A stretch of 64,000 nt of DNA from Vibrio ruber DSM 16370 (lineage in GTDB: Bacteria > Pseudomonadota > Gammaproteobacteria > Enterobacterales > Vibrionaceae). The stretch covers positions 1 to 64,000 of the forward strand of contig NZ_FULE01000029.1 of assembly GCF_900163965.1 (NCBI RefSeq). Direction: 5' to 3'. Below, piece after piece: positions 40,871-49,203 of the stretch. A program made the translations under genes and the position numbers. Position 1 is the stretch's first letter; each line of letters opens with the position of its first letter. The notes beneath the pieces were generated by a model that did not search any database, had not been told where the DNA came from, and saw nothing but the letters and a program-made list of their open reading frames with translations.

Positions 40871-41560
40871 CTAGATCGTCAACAGTGGACTCAACCATAG
40901 CACCAATGCGAAAACCAGCGGTGCAAGCACAGAAGTGATAATGCCACAGAGCACGAGCGCAAGTGAGCTAAATGCTGCATCGCGGGGATCATTCTCAACA
41001 CAGCTGGCCGTTCCTAGTGCATGAGATATACTTCCCATCGTTAACCCTTTTGCAATGGGGTGCGTAATATGAAGTAAACGGTAAATCGGATAAGCGAAAA
41101 TTGCACCGAATAGTCCGACAATCAATACCAGAATCGCAGCTATTGATGGCTCTCCACCAAGATTACTGGTGACTTCCATCGCGATTGGTGTGGTGACTGA
41201 TTTGGCCAGTAATGCCGCAATGAGCGGTGTATCGGCATGAAATAAAACTGCAATCAATGCGGTGGTTAGCATTGACATGACACTCCCGAAGACACAGGCA
41301 AACAGGATAATTCTCCATTTGGCACGTATTTGCGGTAACTGTTCATAGAGTGGGTAAGCAAGAGCGACAACCGCAGGTTGGAGTAAAAAATTCACCCACT
41401 GATTATCTGCTGCATAAGTTTCATAAGGCACATTAAAATAGAGCAGAATGCCGATAATAATCATGACGCAAATGAGTAATGGGTTAGCTAAAGGAGTTCG
41501 ACATTTTTGACATAACCAGCGAACGGCAAAGAAAATAACAATGGTAATCAAAAGCCACAT
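40871..41560 (-). CDS. LrgB/YohK-family membrane protein
   Basis: The 229-residue protein has about seven hydrophobic segments and the LrgB family stretches VTTPIAMEVTSNLGG and KGLTMGSISHALGTA. LrgAB/CidAB proteins modulate cell death and, in several bacteria, pyruvate or small-acid transport. It lies 12 bases after lrgA and is followed by cdd. Confidence 0.9.
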   Translation of the reverse strand: MWLLITIVIFFAVRWLCQKCRTPLANPLLICVMIIIGILLYFNVPYETYAADNQWVNFLLQPAVVALAYPLYEQLPQIRAKWRIILFACVFGSVMSMLTTALIAVLFHADTPLIAALLAKSVTTPIAMEVTSNLGGEPSIAAILVLIVGLFGAIFAYPIYRLLHITHPIAKGLTMGSISHALGTASCVENDPRDAAFSSLALVLCGIITSVLAPLVFALVLWLSPLLTI

Positions 41561-41572
41561 GCGTGATATTCC

Positions 41573-41938
41573 TCAGTGATGTTCTTTTTTTAGCATACGA
41601 TCCAGTAGTAAACCCATGCAGATCAATACAATAACTGTTCCGCCGATTGCGCTGGCAAATATAGGCAACGCATTCTCAATCAGGGTGTCGAAATGGGTCA
41701 TCAAACCGACACTGATCGGTACAAAGAGAAAAACCATATAGCGGATAAACAACGATGCACCCGGTTTTACCCATGAAACCGGTAATAGACCACTGGCGAG
41801 TGCGATAAATAGAATCAGCATTCCCAAAACACTCCCGGGAATAGAAAGATGTAACCAAACCTGAATGAGTGTTCCAAGCCATAGGGAGGCCATGATTGCT
41901 CCCAAAGAAACCACCAATTTGAGTAGTGAGATGATCAT
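41573..41938 (-). CDS. LrgA/YohJ-family holin-like membrane protein
   Basis: The start at 41938 ([18 protein letters not shown]) gives 121 residues with four membrane segments. [14 protein letters not shown] is the LrgA signature. An upstream in-frame ATG at 41983 adds a hydrophilic 15-residue leader that is not family-like. It forms a pair with LrgB. It is not part of the tail locus, but it is the nearest holin-like gene to it. Confidence 0.88.
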   Translation of the reverse strand: MIISLLKLVVSLGAIMASLWLGTLIQVWLHLSIPGSVLGMLILFIALASGLLPVSWVKPGASLFIRYMVFLFVPISVGLMTHFDTLIENALPIFASAIGGTVIVLICMGLLLDRMLKKEHH

Positions 41939-42035
41939 GTCGAGTTCCGAAATTGAGTGATGATTGATTCTTGGCTCATGCAAGTCATATTGATGGTAGG
42001 ACTTACATGAAGTAGCGATTCAGCAGCGCAACCCG

Positions 42036-43460
42036 TTATGATGTCAGACTGAGCACATAATGGTAGATTGATTTCAGTATCTGCATTTTGTGTGGATCCT
42101 GCTCATGTTCATGAGCCAGATTTTCCAGACGCAGAGTGTAATCATCCAGATGCTGGGAAAAATAATCCTGACAGTGCGACTGCCATTGTTGTTGTTCATG
42201 CGGGGTGAGTGTTTCAGGCCAGTTTCTGGCCCGATAACGGAACAACAGCGGCTTGATGCGTTGATCCTGAAAAGAGATCGATAAATCTTGTAATGCGTCA
42301 GGCGGTGTTTGCCGGATAATCTCCATTGCAGCTTTATCTGCCGGATTAAAAAAGTCATGGTACAGCATCGTATCGACATCAGTATCCGTTGGATACTCTC
42401 TCTCTTCATTAAATACTTCGACCAGTTTCTCTCTGATATCCTGAGATTGCTTCATACGCGACAAATGCTGCAAACATTTGTCTCTGTCGATGCCGATTAT
42501 ATGGGCATTTTCTGCCGTCAAGGTCTTGGCCGGAGCGAGGATCGGGCATTTATTGAGATGCACCAGTTTCACCGGAATCGGTAACTCATCTTCTTGTAAA
42601 TCATCACGTTTTGTGTAGAGCCGTTGCCGAATTTCGTCAGCATTGAGATCAAAGAGAGGCTGAGGATCTTTCGCCAAGTCGACCATGATCACGGCATTTT
42701 TGTTATGCGGATGCCAGGCAAGCGGTACAACCCAACTGGTATATTGACAGTGGCTGCCGAGCATACCGGAAACATGCATCAGTGGCGTCATACTGACAAT
42801 GTCGATCAGTGCATTCAGTTTACGCTTATGGCGCATTGAGTAGAAATAATCGAATAATTTCGGCTGGGCATTTTTGATCACTTTTGCCAACTCAATGGTT
42901 GCATAGACATCGGCCATCGCATCGTGGGCATTGGTATGTTCGATACCATTGGCAACGGAAAGATGCTCGAGCTTAAAGCTGGTATTGCCGTCTTCATTTT
43001 CAGGCCATACAACCCCTTCCGGGCGTAATGCATGACAGGCTCGCGCGACGTCGAGCAGATCCCAACGCGAATTGCCGTTTTGCCAGCTCCATGCATAAGG
43101 ATCAATGAAATTGCGATAACAGGTATAACGGGTCACTTCATCGTCAAAACGAATGCTGTTATAGCCCAGACAAGTTGTATTGGGATGAGACAATTCCTGA
43201 TGGATACGATCAATAAACTCGGGTTCTGACAAACCTTTGCTATTCGCTTGCTGTGGCGTAATACCAGTGATGAGTGCAGCTTCCGGAGCAGGCAGATAAT
43301 CTACTGGCAGTCGGCAAAAAATGACCAGAGGTTCACCAATGATATTGAAGTCCATATCAGTTCTGACCCCGGCAAACTGACAGGGGCGATCTTTAGCGGG
43401 GTGTGTACCCCATGTTTCATAATCAAAAAAGAAGAATGTCGGTTGTTCGTTGTTTTTCAT
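42036..43460 (-). CDS. sbcB: Exodeoxyribonuclease I
   Basis: This 3'-5' single-strand DNA exonuclease acts in recombination and mismatch repair. It has 474 residues, as in E. coli ExoI. The DEDDh core begins with FFFDYETWGTHP (Asp13, Glu15) and continues with GYNSIRFDDEVTRY and the His of NAHDAMADVYAT. The SH3-like and C-terminal helical domains follow. It is the last recognisable housekeeping gene before the phage-tail locus and reads away from it. Confidence 0.96.
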   Translation of the reverse strand: MKNNEQPTFFFFDYETWGTHPAKDRPCQFAGVRTDMDFNIIGEPLVIFCRLPVDYLPAPEAALITGITPQQANSKGLSEPEFIDRIHQELSHPNTTCLGYNSIRFDDEVTRYTCYRNFIDPYAWSWQNGNSRWDLLDVARACHALRPEGVVWPENEDGNTSFKLEHLSVANGIEHTNAHDAMADVYATIELAKVIKNAQPKLFDYFYSMRHKRKLNALIDIVSMTPLMHVSGMLGSHCQYTSWVVPLAWHPHNKNAVIMVDLAKDPQPLFDLNADEIRQRLYTKRDDLQEDELPIPVKLVHLNKCPILAPAKTLTAENAHIIGIDRDKCLQHLSRMKQSQDIREKLVEVFNEEREYPTDTDVDTMLYHDFFNPADKAAMEIIRQTPPDALQDLSISFQDQRIKPLLFRYRARNWPETLTPHEQQQWQSHCQDYFSQHLDDYTLRLENLAHEHEQDPHKMQILKSIYHYVLSLTS

Positions 43461-43971
43461 ATGCTTTATGTGTTGATTAAATCAGCTAAATCAACCAATT
43501 GAATGAATACGACAGGCCATTGGAACAACGGCAGAATGGACGTCACAACTGGCAGAGAAGAGCATCTCGTTGGCGGTGATTCTATTTCAATAAGTATCCG
43601 GTCATCAGTCATCGTTAAGCAAGTCAATTCATCAATATAGACTAACGTTAATTGCCTTGCCGATAGAGCGAATACTATCATTTTGGCACCGAAGAGAAAA
43701 CAGAATGTCTCAGCGTGTCATGATAATTTGTTTACCGTAGCGCTGTGATTGTGCATATAAAACCTTTTGTTATCAAATGAGTTGTTCGCATTACCCTCTT
43801 GAAAACAAATCCATAGTTGTATTTAATTTTTGTAAATATTGGTTCTTATTGCAATGAAGTGGCATCGGAATGACGACACGTGGGGCCCCGCTGTTCCTGA
43901 TGAAATTGAATCATATGAGATCGAAAATATTTCAAATATGCAACCATTTGGTTTTGAGATAAGGAAACAAC
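43461..43971. other. Boundary between sbcB and the tail locus
   Basis: I find no credible gene in these 511 bases. A 70-codon frame at 43839-44051 overlaps the Q-like gene in another frame and has no recognisable features. The region should hold the sbcB promoter (minus strand) and that of the Q-like gene. No integrase, attachment-site repeat or tRNA remnant is visible. The Q-like gene has AAGGA at 43961-43965. Confidence 0.4.
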
Positions 43972-44568
43972 ATGAGACCGGAAACACTATTGGCAAAATT
44001 CAATCTGAAAGGGATGAATTATCAAGCGATACATCAGGGCGGGCGAAGTAAATTCAGTGTTGAAGAACAGCTTGCGATGGTTGGGGTGAGCTGGAAGTCA
44101 TCACCAATTGGCTTTCTTGTTCTATTTGTCGAAACTCAAGACTGCCGTCATTCTCGTCAGGCCTTGGAAAAAGAGATCCAGTCGGAGATTGCCACGCTGA
44201 CCCAAAACTGGCGCGGCCAGCGTAGTGAATCTGCATTTGCTGCGATGGTTGATGCGGCAATTGAAGAGGCAACCCATCCTCAGGGGACGATCTGTTCATC
44301 TTGCGGAGGCACCGGTCTTTACAAAACGTCACACCGGCAAATGAGAAAGTGTACTCATTGTGAAGAGGGTCGTGTATTGTGGCGCCCAGAATCCCGTTAT
44401 GTTGCGATGTGTTCTCGTGGTTTTATTTGTTCGTATCCGATATTTAAACGATACAATGCGATCTTGGAAGAACTCAGTCAATGGCTTGCAGCAAAACGTA
44501 ATGCAGCCATGTTGACGCTGATGGAGCGAATAGAGCGAGAAGAAGAAACTTATGCTTTGATGAATTAA
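43972..44568 (+). CDS. Phage late antiterminator Q-like protein (zinc finger)
   Basis: The 198-residue basic protein has an N-terminal part unknown to me (LKGMNYQAIHQGGRSKFS) and a central zinc-ribbon: CSSCGGTGLYKTS...CTHCEEGRVLWRP (residues about 108-137), with CxxCxGTG and CxxC spacing. This spacing, the size and the place at the head of a late structural operon are typical of the phage 82/lambda-type Q family. Q loads on RNA polymerase paused near a late promoter and makes it ignore terminators. The three promoter-terminator repeats immediately downstream, and terminators inside the tail operon, fit that role. Alternatives are a DnaJ-like zinc-finger activator or another phage regulator. 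Confidence 0.6.
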   Translation: MRPETLLAKFNLKGMNYQAIHQGGRSKFSVEEQLAMVGVSWKSSPIGFLVLFVETQDCRHSRQALEKEIQSEIATLTQNWRGQRSESAFAAMVDAAIEEATHPQGTICSSCGGTGLYKTSHRQMRKCTHCEEGRVLWRPESRYVAMCSRGFICSYPIFKRYNAILEELSQWLAAKRNAAMLTLMERIEREEETYALMN

Positions 44569-44751
44569 AGTTATATTATAAGAAATAGTATTCCCTGATA
44601 TATCCATTTTAATCGCCAATTATTTATAATATAAGACAATATCATTTTTATATGATGTCGATTTTTAAATTTATCCTGATTTTGAATTTTTATAATTCAT
44701 ATTTTAGCTCATCTATGCAATAAATAGTTCGCAAAGTAATGAACACAGATA

Positions 44752-44780
44752 TTGAAATATATTTTTGAATGGCGCATGAT
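44752..44780 (+). promoter_or_regulatory. Candidate late promoter, repeat unit 1
   Basis: TTGAAA (44752-44757), 17-base spacer, CATGAT (44775-44780). The GTTC-N10-GAAC dyad at 44727-44744 sits just upstream of the -35. The terminator starts 11 bases after the -10. Confidence 0.5.
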
Positions 44781-44791
44781 GTCCACACTGC

Positions 44792-44821
44792 AAAGCTCTG
44801 CCTGACTGGCGGGGCTTTTTT
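44792..44821 (+). terminator. Intrinsic terminator, repeat unit 1
   Basis: Stem AAAGCTCTGCC / GGCGGGGCTTT with loop TGACT, then T residues. It would stop transcripts from the unit's own promoter after only about 35 nucleotides. Confidence 0.85.
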
Positions 44822-44884
44822 ATTTTAAGCTTGTTGTCAGTTTTGATATTCAATAAACAGTTCGCAAAGTGATGAACACAGATA

Positions 44885-44913
44885 TTGAAATATATTTTTG
44901 AATGGCGCATGAT
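44885..44913 (+). promoter_or_regulatory. Candidate late promoter, repeat unit 2
   Basis: Same TTGAAA-17-CATGAT arrangement, 133 bases downstream of unit 1. The upstream dyad reads GTTCGCAAAGTGATGAAC. Confidence 0.5.
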
Positions 44914-44924
44914 ATCCACACTGC

Positions 44925-44954
44925 AAAGCTCTGCCTGACAGGTGGGGCTTTTTT
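44925..44954 (+). terminator. Intrinsic terminator, repeat unit 2
   Basis: Stem AAAGCTCTGCC / GGTGGGGCTTT with loop TGACA, then T residues. Confidence 0.85.
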
Positions 44955-45017
44955 ATTTTAAGCTTGTTGTCAGTTTTGATATTCAATAAACAGTTCGCAA
45001 AGGGATGAACGCAGATA

Positions 45018-45046
45018 TTGAAATATATTTTTGAATGGCGCATGAT
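45018..45046 (+). promoter_or_regulatory. Candidate late promoter, repeat unit 3
   Basis: Same TTGAAA-17-CATGAT arrangement. This is the copy nearest the tail genes; its dyad is GTTCGCAAAGGGATGAAC. Confidence 0.5.
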
Positions 45047-45057
45047 ATCCACACTGC

Positions 45058-45087
45058 AAAGCTCTGCCTGATTGGTAGGGCTTTTTT
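45058..45087 (+). terminator. Intrinsic terminator, repeat unit 3
   Basis: Stem AAAGCTCTGCC / GGTAGGGCTTT with loop TGATT, then T residues. One T-G pair of the other units is a T-A pair here. Confidence 0.85.
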
Positions 45088-45202
45088 ATTTCCTTTTTGT
45101 TATTGATGGTTTTTATTTTATTTGAATCGTTCTGTACAAATAATTAAAAGCTCATTCAGTCTGAGCCCTTGTTCAGTTATGCGATATAAAACACAACGAA
45201 AT

Positions 45203-45228
45203 ATGTGATATCCATTATCACATAGGAG
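45203..45228 (+). promoter_or_regulatory. Hairpin abutting the ribosome binding site of the first tail gene
   Basis: A perfect 8-bp stem ATGTGATA / TATCACAT with loop TCCAT (45203-45223) is followed immediately by AGGAG (45224-45228). The stem leaves the Shine-Dalgarno just free, so it may affect ribosome access or mRNA stability. A protein-binding dyad is an alternative. Confidence 0.5.
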
Positions 45229-45235
45229 ATATATT

Positions 45236-45796
45236 TTGAACTCAGAAATATTACAGCTTGAATTCCCCAGTCAGCTTTATGAACGGATTGAAGCCTCTCT
45301 CATACAACAATTATTGGGAAACGATATCGTCGTGAAAAATTATGATGAATATCGCACGATGACAATCGAAGCTCTGACACTCCTGATTGAGTTTCGCTAT
45401 GGAAGAGCAGGGAACAGAAATGAGCGAGGGCAATACTGTCATGGTTTTCATATTCGGATTCATTGCCTCTTACCGCGTTCAGCTGAGCGGGCTTTTCTCC
45501 AAGTATTGGATAGCATTGCCGTGATTGAACGCTTTATCGACAGGAACTGCTGGGGCGTTGATATCCGTCAGATCGATATGCCTGAATTTTTACGTACGGA
45601 ACCAAGCGAACTTCAGTATCAACTGGAACAGGTGATTGGCCGGGCGGTCAGCTGGCGGCAAAACCTGTATCTTGGCGAGCCTCTCATTCAACCAGATGAA
45701 GCGCGAGGTGGGATTGCCTGGGCTGTGAATCCGGAACACTTGGATGACGCGGATGAATATCAGCCGTTGGAGGTCAAGTATGCGTCAGGCAATTGA
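45236..45796 (+). CDS. Putative tail completion/terminator protein (first gene of tail operon)
   Basis: The 186-residue protein has a TTG start with AGGAG 7 bases upstream. I do not recognise the family. The pattern FRYGRAGNRNERGQYCHGFHIRIHCLLP...LDSIAVIERFI, a beta hairpin followed by a helix, resembles tail terminator/completion folds. In P2 the corresponding position before gene V is held by tail completion genes R and S. That assignment is inference from position. It overlaps gpV by 17 bases. Confidence 0.5.
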   Translation: MNSEILQLEFPSQLYERIEASLIQQLLGNDIVVKNYDEYRTMTIEALTLLIEFRYGRAGNRNERGQYCHGFHIRIHCLLPRSAERAFLQVLDSIAVIERFIDRNCWGVDIRQIDMPEFLRTEPSELQYQLEQVIGRAVSWRQNLYLGEPLIQPDEARGGIAWAVNPEHLDDADEYQPLEVKYASGN

Positions 45797-46397
45797 ATTA
45801 CTCGTCCGGGAAATGCTGACTCCCTATTTAGAGCGAATTGAAATGCTTTCCAGTGAACTGGAAGAGTTACGACGTCGCAACCGGAGCCTGATTCGATTAG
45901 GGCGGGTTGAGGCCATTCATGAAAACGGCTGGTTGATCAAAGTGAAGCACGGTGAGTTGACGACTCCGTTTATTCGCTGGTTTGCTTCTTCTGCCGGTGA
46001 AACCAGAGACTATCGCTGTCCGTCGGTTGGTGAGCAAGCTTTGGTGCTTAATTATGGTGCCGGTGATAACGGCAGCCAGACGGTCGCTCTGACAGGATTA
46101 TTCAGCGATAACTTCCCGTCTCCGAGTGGGGATCCCAACGAAATCCTGCGAGTTTATCCGGATGGCAGTCGTACCAGCTATCATGCAAAAAATCATGTCT
46201 TGACCGTCGATATTAAAGGCGATGTTCACATCAATGTCGAAAAAAGTGCACAGATTGTCGCTGGTGATGTGGCAACCGTGGATGCCAAAAGTATTGCTTT
46301 GAACGGTGGGTCATCTTGTGTCACGACAGCACACATTTGTCATTTTACCGGCAATCCACATGCCGATGGTTCCAGTACAGTCACTGCGGGGAAATAA
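45780..46397 (+). CDS. Baseplate spike protein, P2 gpV-like
   Basis: This 205-residue protein would form the trimeric membrane-piercing spike at the tail tip. The start at ATG 45780 follows GGAGG and overlaps the previous gene; a longer frame from 45744 is less likely. The N-terminal OB-fold (RLGRVEAIHENGWLIKVKHG) is followed by a beta-helical stem (NHVLTVDIKGDVHINVEKSA). The C-terminal apex is rich in His (TAHICHFTGNPHADG), where P2-type spikes bind an iron ion. P2 gpV is 211 residues. Confidence 0.9.
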   Translation: MRQAIELLVREMLTPYLERIEMLSSELEELRRRNRSLIRLGRVEAIHENGWLIKVKHGELTTPFIRWFASSAGETRDYRCPSVGEQALVLNYGAGDNGSQTVALTGLFSDNFPSPSGDPNEILRVYPDGSRTSYHAKNHVLTVDIKGDVHINVEKSAQIVAGDVATVDAKSIALNGGSSCVTTAHICHFTGNPHADGSSTVTAGK

Positions 46398-46398
46398 T

Positions 46399-46596
46399 AT
46401 GGCTATCAATGCAGATATTTTAGAAGGGGTCATCATCCAGAAATTAGAAGATGCGGGCTTTCGGACCGCTATCAAACATGCTTATGCCCAAGTAATGGTG
46501 AAAGCGATTGCTCAAGCCGTTGTTGAACATATCCAAGGGCAAGCGGAAGTAAACGTCACAGGCGGTTCGTCGGCCGGCGTCTATAAGGTGAGCTAA
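46399..46596 (+). CDS. Small conserved-looking protein between spike and gpW
   Basis: The 65-residue protein starts one base after the gpV stop and shares TAATG with the gpW start. It is helical in its first two thirds (ADILEGVIIQKLEDAGFRTAI...AVVEHIQ) and ends in a Gly/Ser-rich tail. P2 has no gene at this place. It may be a baseplate or spike-associated accessory protein; I cannot assign it. Confidence 0.65.
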   Translation: MAINADILEGVIIQKLEDAGFRTAIKHAYAQVMVKAIAQAVVEHIQGQAEVNVTGGSSAGVYKVS

Positions 46597-46955
46597 TGAT
46601 TGGTATTGATCGGATAACCGGCAGACAAATTGAAGGCTATGAACAGTTAGTCAGTCGGGTGACTCAAGTCATGACCACCCCGTTAGGAGGCCGCGTGAAA
46701 CGCGCGGCTTTCGGTAGCCGGGTGCGGGAACATTTAGCGGCGAATATGACTGACCATATGTTAGTTCGTACTCAGTCCGCTGCGCTTGAGGCATTTTATA
46801 ACCCAGAAAACGGACTGTCTGATTTTATCCCGGACAGTTGTATTGCAACACGTCACGCGACTGGCCTAAGCCTTTATTTTTCAGGCAATTGGAAAGGGCG
46901 GACAGTTAAGTTTGAGGTACCCCTGAATGTTTCCACATCAGAATCCACTACCTAA
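46596..46955 (+). CDS. Baseplate wedge protein, P2 gpW / gp25-like
   Basis: The 119-residue protein has IEGYEQLVSRVTQVMTTPLGGRVKRAAFGSRV, the gp25/gpW baseplate family core, which connects sheath and baseplate. It overlaps the upstream small gene by one base and gpJ by 29 bases. Confidence 0.88.
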   Translation: MIGIDRITGRQIEGYEQLVSRVTQVMTTPLGGRVKRAAFGSRVREHLAANMTDHMLVRTQSAALEAFYNPENGLSDFIPDSCIATRHATGLSLYFSGNWKGRTVKFEVPLNVSTSESTT

Positions 46956-47928
46956 ACCAGAAATCATCCAGACCCCACCGTTTGAAGTGCTGCTCCAACA
47001 AGTAAAGCGCGATATTTTGGCATACTTTGCACAGCACTCTCCAGATGATGCGACTGCGGTGAATGAAACACTCGGCAATGAAGCTGAATTACTGACTAAA
47101 TTTGTCGAAGCATTTACGGTGATTTTGCAAAACCATATCCGGCAATTGAATGGTCAGGCGCAACAGATGTTTGGCATGTATGCGACGGATAATGACATGA
47201 TCGACTTAATTGTAAGTCAGTTAGGTGTGACTCGGCAGATGCTTGATTCCGGAGACCCCGGTGCATTTCCTCCGATTCCACCAGTCATGGAGAGTAATGA
47301 TTCGCTGCTCTCCCGATACTATTTGGCCGCTTATGCTTTAGCGAGTACCGGTACACGATCCGGATACCGTTTTCATGCCATGACCTTAGGGGGCAGGCCT
47401 GAAGTTCAGATCAACAGTCATGAGAAAAATCGAGTCGTCGTGACCTATGAGTATCAGACGCATGACATGGCTGGCTTGACGAAAGATGCACAAGCCCGGC
47501 AAGTGTCTCCCGGTGTCGTTGATTGTTTTATTCTGGCGCATGAAGGCAATGGTCTGCCAAGTCCGTCGTTGATCGAGGCGACTCAGACTTATCTGGAGCG
47601 GGATGACATCGCTCAGGAAACCGATTTGATCACTGTAAAAGCGCCTGATATTCGCCCATGGCAGTGTGAAGCGAAGCTTTATATCCGCCCCGGTCCCGAT
47701 GCTGATGTTGTGCGGATGGCGGCAGAGCAAGCAGTGAAAGCTTATGCCCTGAAACAACATCGACTCGGTGCCAGCATCGAGTCATCCATGCTCTACAGTG
47801 TGCTACTGGAGTCAACCGGAGCACACCGTGGGGACGTTATTCAACCTGAGCAGCCATTGCGTTGTGCTTACAGTGAGGCACCTTATCTTGAGTCAGTCAA
47901 AATTACCGTTGACACTGAAAACATATAG
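46927..47928 (+). CDS. Baseplate assembly protein, P2 gpJ-like
   Basis: The 333-residue wedge protein has the start FEVLLQQVKRDILAYFAQHSPDDA, QLNGQAQQMFGMYATDNDMIDL and the LSRYYLAAYALASTGTRSGYRFHAM region, typical of the J/gp47 family. A degenerate copy of its last 130 bases is present at 52605-52731. It overlaps gpW by 29 and gpI by about 40 bases. Confidence 0.9.
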   Translation: MFPHQNPLPKPEIIQTPPFEVLLQQVKRDILAYFAQHSPDDATAVNETLGNEAELLTKFVEAFTVILQNHIRQLNGQAQQMFGMYATDNDMIDLIVSQLGVTRQMLDSGDPGAFPPIPPVMESNDSLLSRYYLAAYALASTGTRSGYRFHAMTLGGRPEVQINSHEKNRVVVTYEYQTHDMAGLTKDAQARQVSPGVVDCFILAHEGNGLPSPSLIEATQTYLERDDIAQETDLITVKAPDIRPWQCEAKLYIRPGPDADVVRMAAEQAVKAYALKQHRLGASIESSMLYSVLLESTGAHRGDVIQPEQPLRCAYSEAPYLESVKITVDTENI

Positions 47929-48652
47929 TGTCCTCCCGGACAACCGCAGTCCGCTCGAACGTTCAATGGAGTTGTCATTTAGCCAGCAAATTTATGCCAT
48001 TGACAATCCATATCCCCATCTACTGGATGCCCAGAAAACAGCGATGGAAATCGTTCCTTACCTCGCTGCTGAGTTTCAACTCACGGTATGGGAGACGGCA
48101 GATACAGAACTGGTTAAGCGCAACCTTGCCGGACATGCATGGCAGGTTCGGAAAATGAGCGGCACCCGTGCCGGACTCAAGTTAGCACTGGAGTCATTTG
48201 ATTTTCAAAGTCAAATCAAACCATGGTATCAGCAAGAGCCACAAGGTCAGCCATACAGCTTAGAGATCGTGGCTTGGGAAAATGGTAACAAGCCAGTCAA
48301 CGTTACCAATGTCAAAAAGCTACTCGCTTATATTGAAGACACCAAATCAGAACGGGATCAAATCGAGCTTTCTTTGATGTTTGGGGTTGAAACGAGCATG
48401 GGTATCACCGGTGCAATCGCTCCGGTGATTAATACGCAGGAGACCTCGGGTGATGCGCAATTATGGCCAATGCCAGAGGCTCACGTTGCTCTTTCTGTCA
48501 GTGGTGCGACTGCGCCCGGGATGAGTATCAATACAGTTGAGGCAAGTGCTGTTACTCCAGTTATTGCTGGATATAGTCAAATCAAGGTGACGGGTTATGC
48601 AGCGCATTACAACATCACCGTTTTAACCATGAATGCGAGAGCTACGTTATGA
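47888..48652 (+). CDS. Baseplate/tail protein I, P2 gpI-like
   Basis: This is a wedge tip protein that carries the tail fibre. The start is probably TTG 47888 (after GTGAGG, giving about 254 residues); the frame is open from 47768 but overlaps gpJ. The core is YAIDNPYPHLLDAQKTAMEIVPYLAAEFQLTVWE...RNLAGHAWQVRKMSGTRAGLKLAL, diagnostic of P2 I. The C-terminal 60 residues (VALSVSGATAPGMSIN...) are extra relative to P2. It overlaps the fibre base gene by 4 bases. A fossil copy lies at 52691-53037. Confidence 0.88.
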   Translation: MSQSKLPLTLKTYSVLPDNRSPLERSMELSFSQQIYAIDNPYPHLLDAQKTAMEIVPYLAAEFQLTVWETADTELVKRNLAGHAWQVRKMSGTRAGLKLALESFDFQSQIKPWYQQEPQGQPYSLEIVAWENGNKPVNVTNVKKLLAYIEDTKSERDQIELSLMFGVETSMGITGAIAPVINTQETSGDAQLWPMPEAHVALSVSGATAPGMSINTVEASAVTPVIAGYSQIKVTGYAAHYNITVLTMNARATL

Positions 48653-49203
48653 GTGAAGACACAATTAAGTTAGTGATCACCCGCAAAGGCCTGGAGGAAT
48701 GTATCAGCGCCAAAGCCAAGGGGATCCAGTTATCATTAAAATGGGTATCAGCCGGTGATCGGGCCTATACCCCAAATCCGAATCAAACGACGTTGCAGAA
48801 TGAATTGCAGCGGGTTGAATTTGGTGAATATAAAGATATGGGGCTTGGTCAGATTCAGGCCATTGCTAAGTTTAGCGGTGAGCAGGAATACCCGATTCGA
48901 GAGCTGGGGTTCTGGCTCGAGTCTGGAACCCTGTTAGGGGTGGTCTCTGTCCCAGATACAACGTTAAACTACAAAACTAAAAATGGCCATTGTCTTCAAC
49001 CGGTTACGTTAGATTTAAGCGCCCTGCCTAGCGATACCGTGACGGTCGTGGTGGGCACAGAAAATCTCAACATTTTGATTGATACAGAAATGATGATGGA
49101 TGCAGTTGCGTTTTTACGTAGTCAGGTAATTCAAATTAAACAAGGTCATACATATATGAATATGAGTGAGAGACTGAGGACATTGGAGGCTAATCATGGC
49201 TAA
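48649..49203 (+). CDS. Tail fibre base protein (DUF3751, N-terminal part of gpH), copy 1
   Basis: The 184-residue protein is the baseplate-attachment domain normally found at the N-terminus of long P2-like tail fibres (ITRKGLEECISAKAKGIQLSLKWVSAGDRAYTP, ELGFWLESGTLLGV). Here it is a separate polypeptide. It ends in a helical tail (MNMSERLRTLEANHG) and overlaps the next fibre gene by 8 bases in a different frame. Two further copies exist: an intact one at 53034 and a remnant at 50777. Confidence 0.85.
   Translation: MSEDTIKLVITRKGLEECISAKAKGIQLSLKWVSAGDRAYTPNPNQTTLQNELQRVEFGEYKDMGLGQIQAIAKFSGEQEYPIRELGFWLESGTLLGVVSVPDTTLNYKTKNGHCLQPVTLDLSALPSDTVTVVVGTENLNILIDTEMMMDAVAFLRSQVIQIKQGHTYMNMSERLRTLEANHG

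Larger units (their letters stand above)
44718..45090 (+). repeat. Three tandem 133-bp repeats, each a promoter-terminator module
   Basis: Units begin at 44718, 44851 and 44984 (period exactly 133) and the last is truncated after its terminator. Each contains the dyad GTTC-N10-GAAC, the block CAGATATTGAAATATATTTT, a -10-like CATGAT, and an AAGCTCTGCC hairpin with T6. Units differ by only a few substitutions; those in the hairpin change G-T wobbles to other pairs and keep the stem. The array lies between the Q-like gene and the first tail gene, in a 667-base stretch without other genes. 44569-44717 is very AT-rich with nothing else recognisable. Confidence 0.9.

Noticed and set aside
41573..41938. 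LrgA as the holin of the tail locus
   Set aside because: It belongs to the conserved lrgA-lrgB-cdd group, reads in the opposite direction and is separated from the tail locus by sbcB.
43839..44051. A 70-codon gene overlapping the Q-like gene
   Set aside because: It has no convincing ribosome site and no recognisable features, and overlaps a better supported gene for most of its 3' part.
44713..45052. Minus-strand open frames of 68-71 codons in the repeat array
   Set aside because: They are the same repetitive sequence read backwards through hairpins and AT-rich DNA, with no ribosome sites. The repeat is better explained by promoters and terminators on the plus strand.
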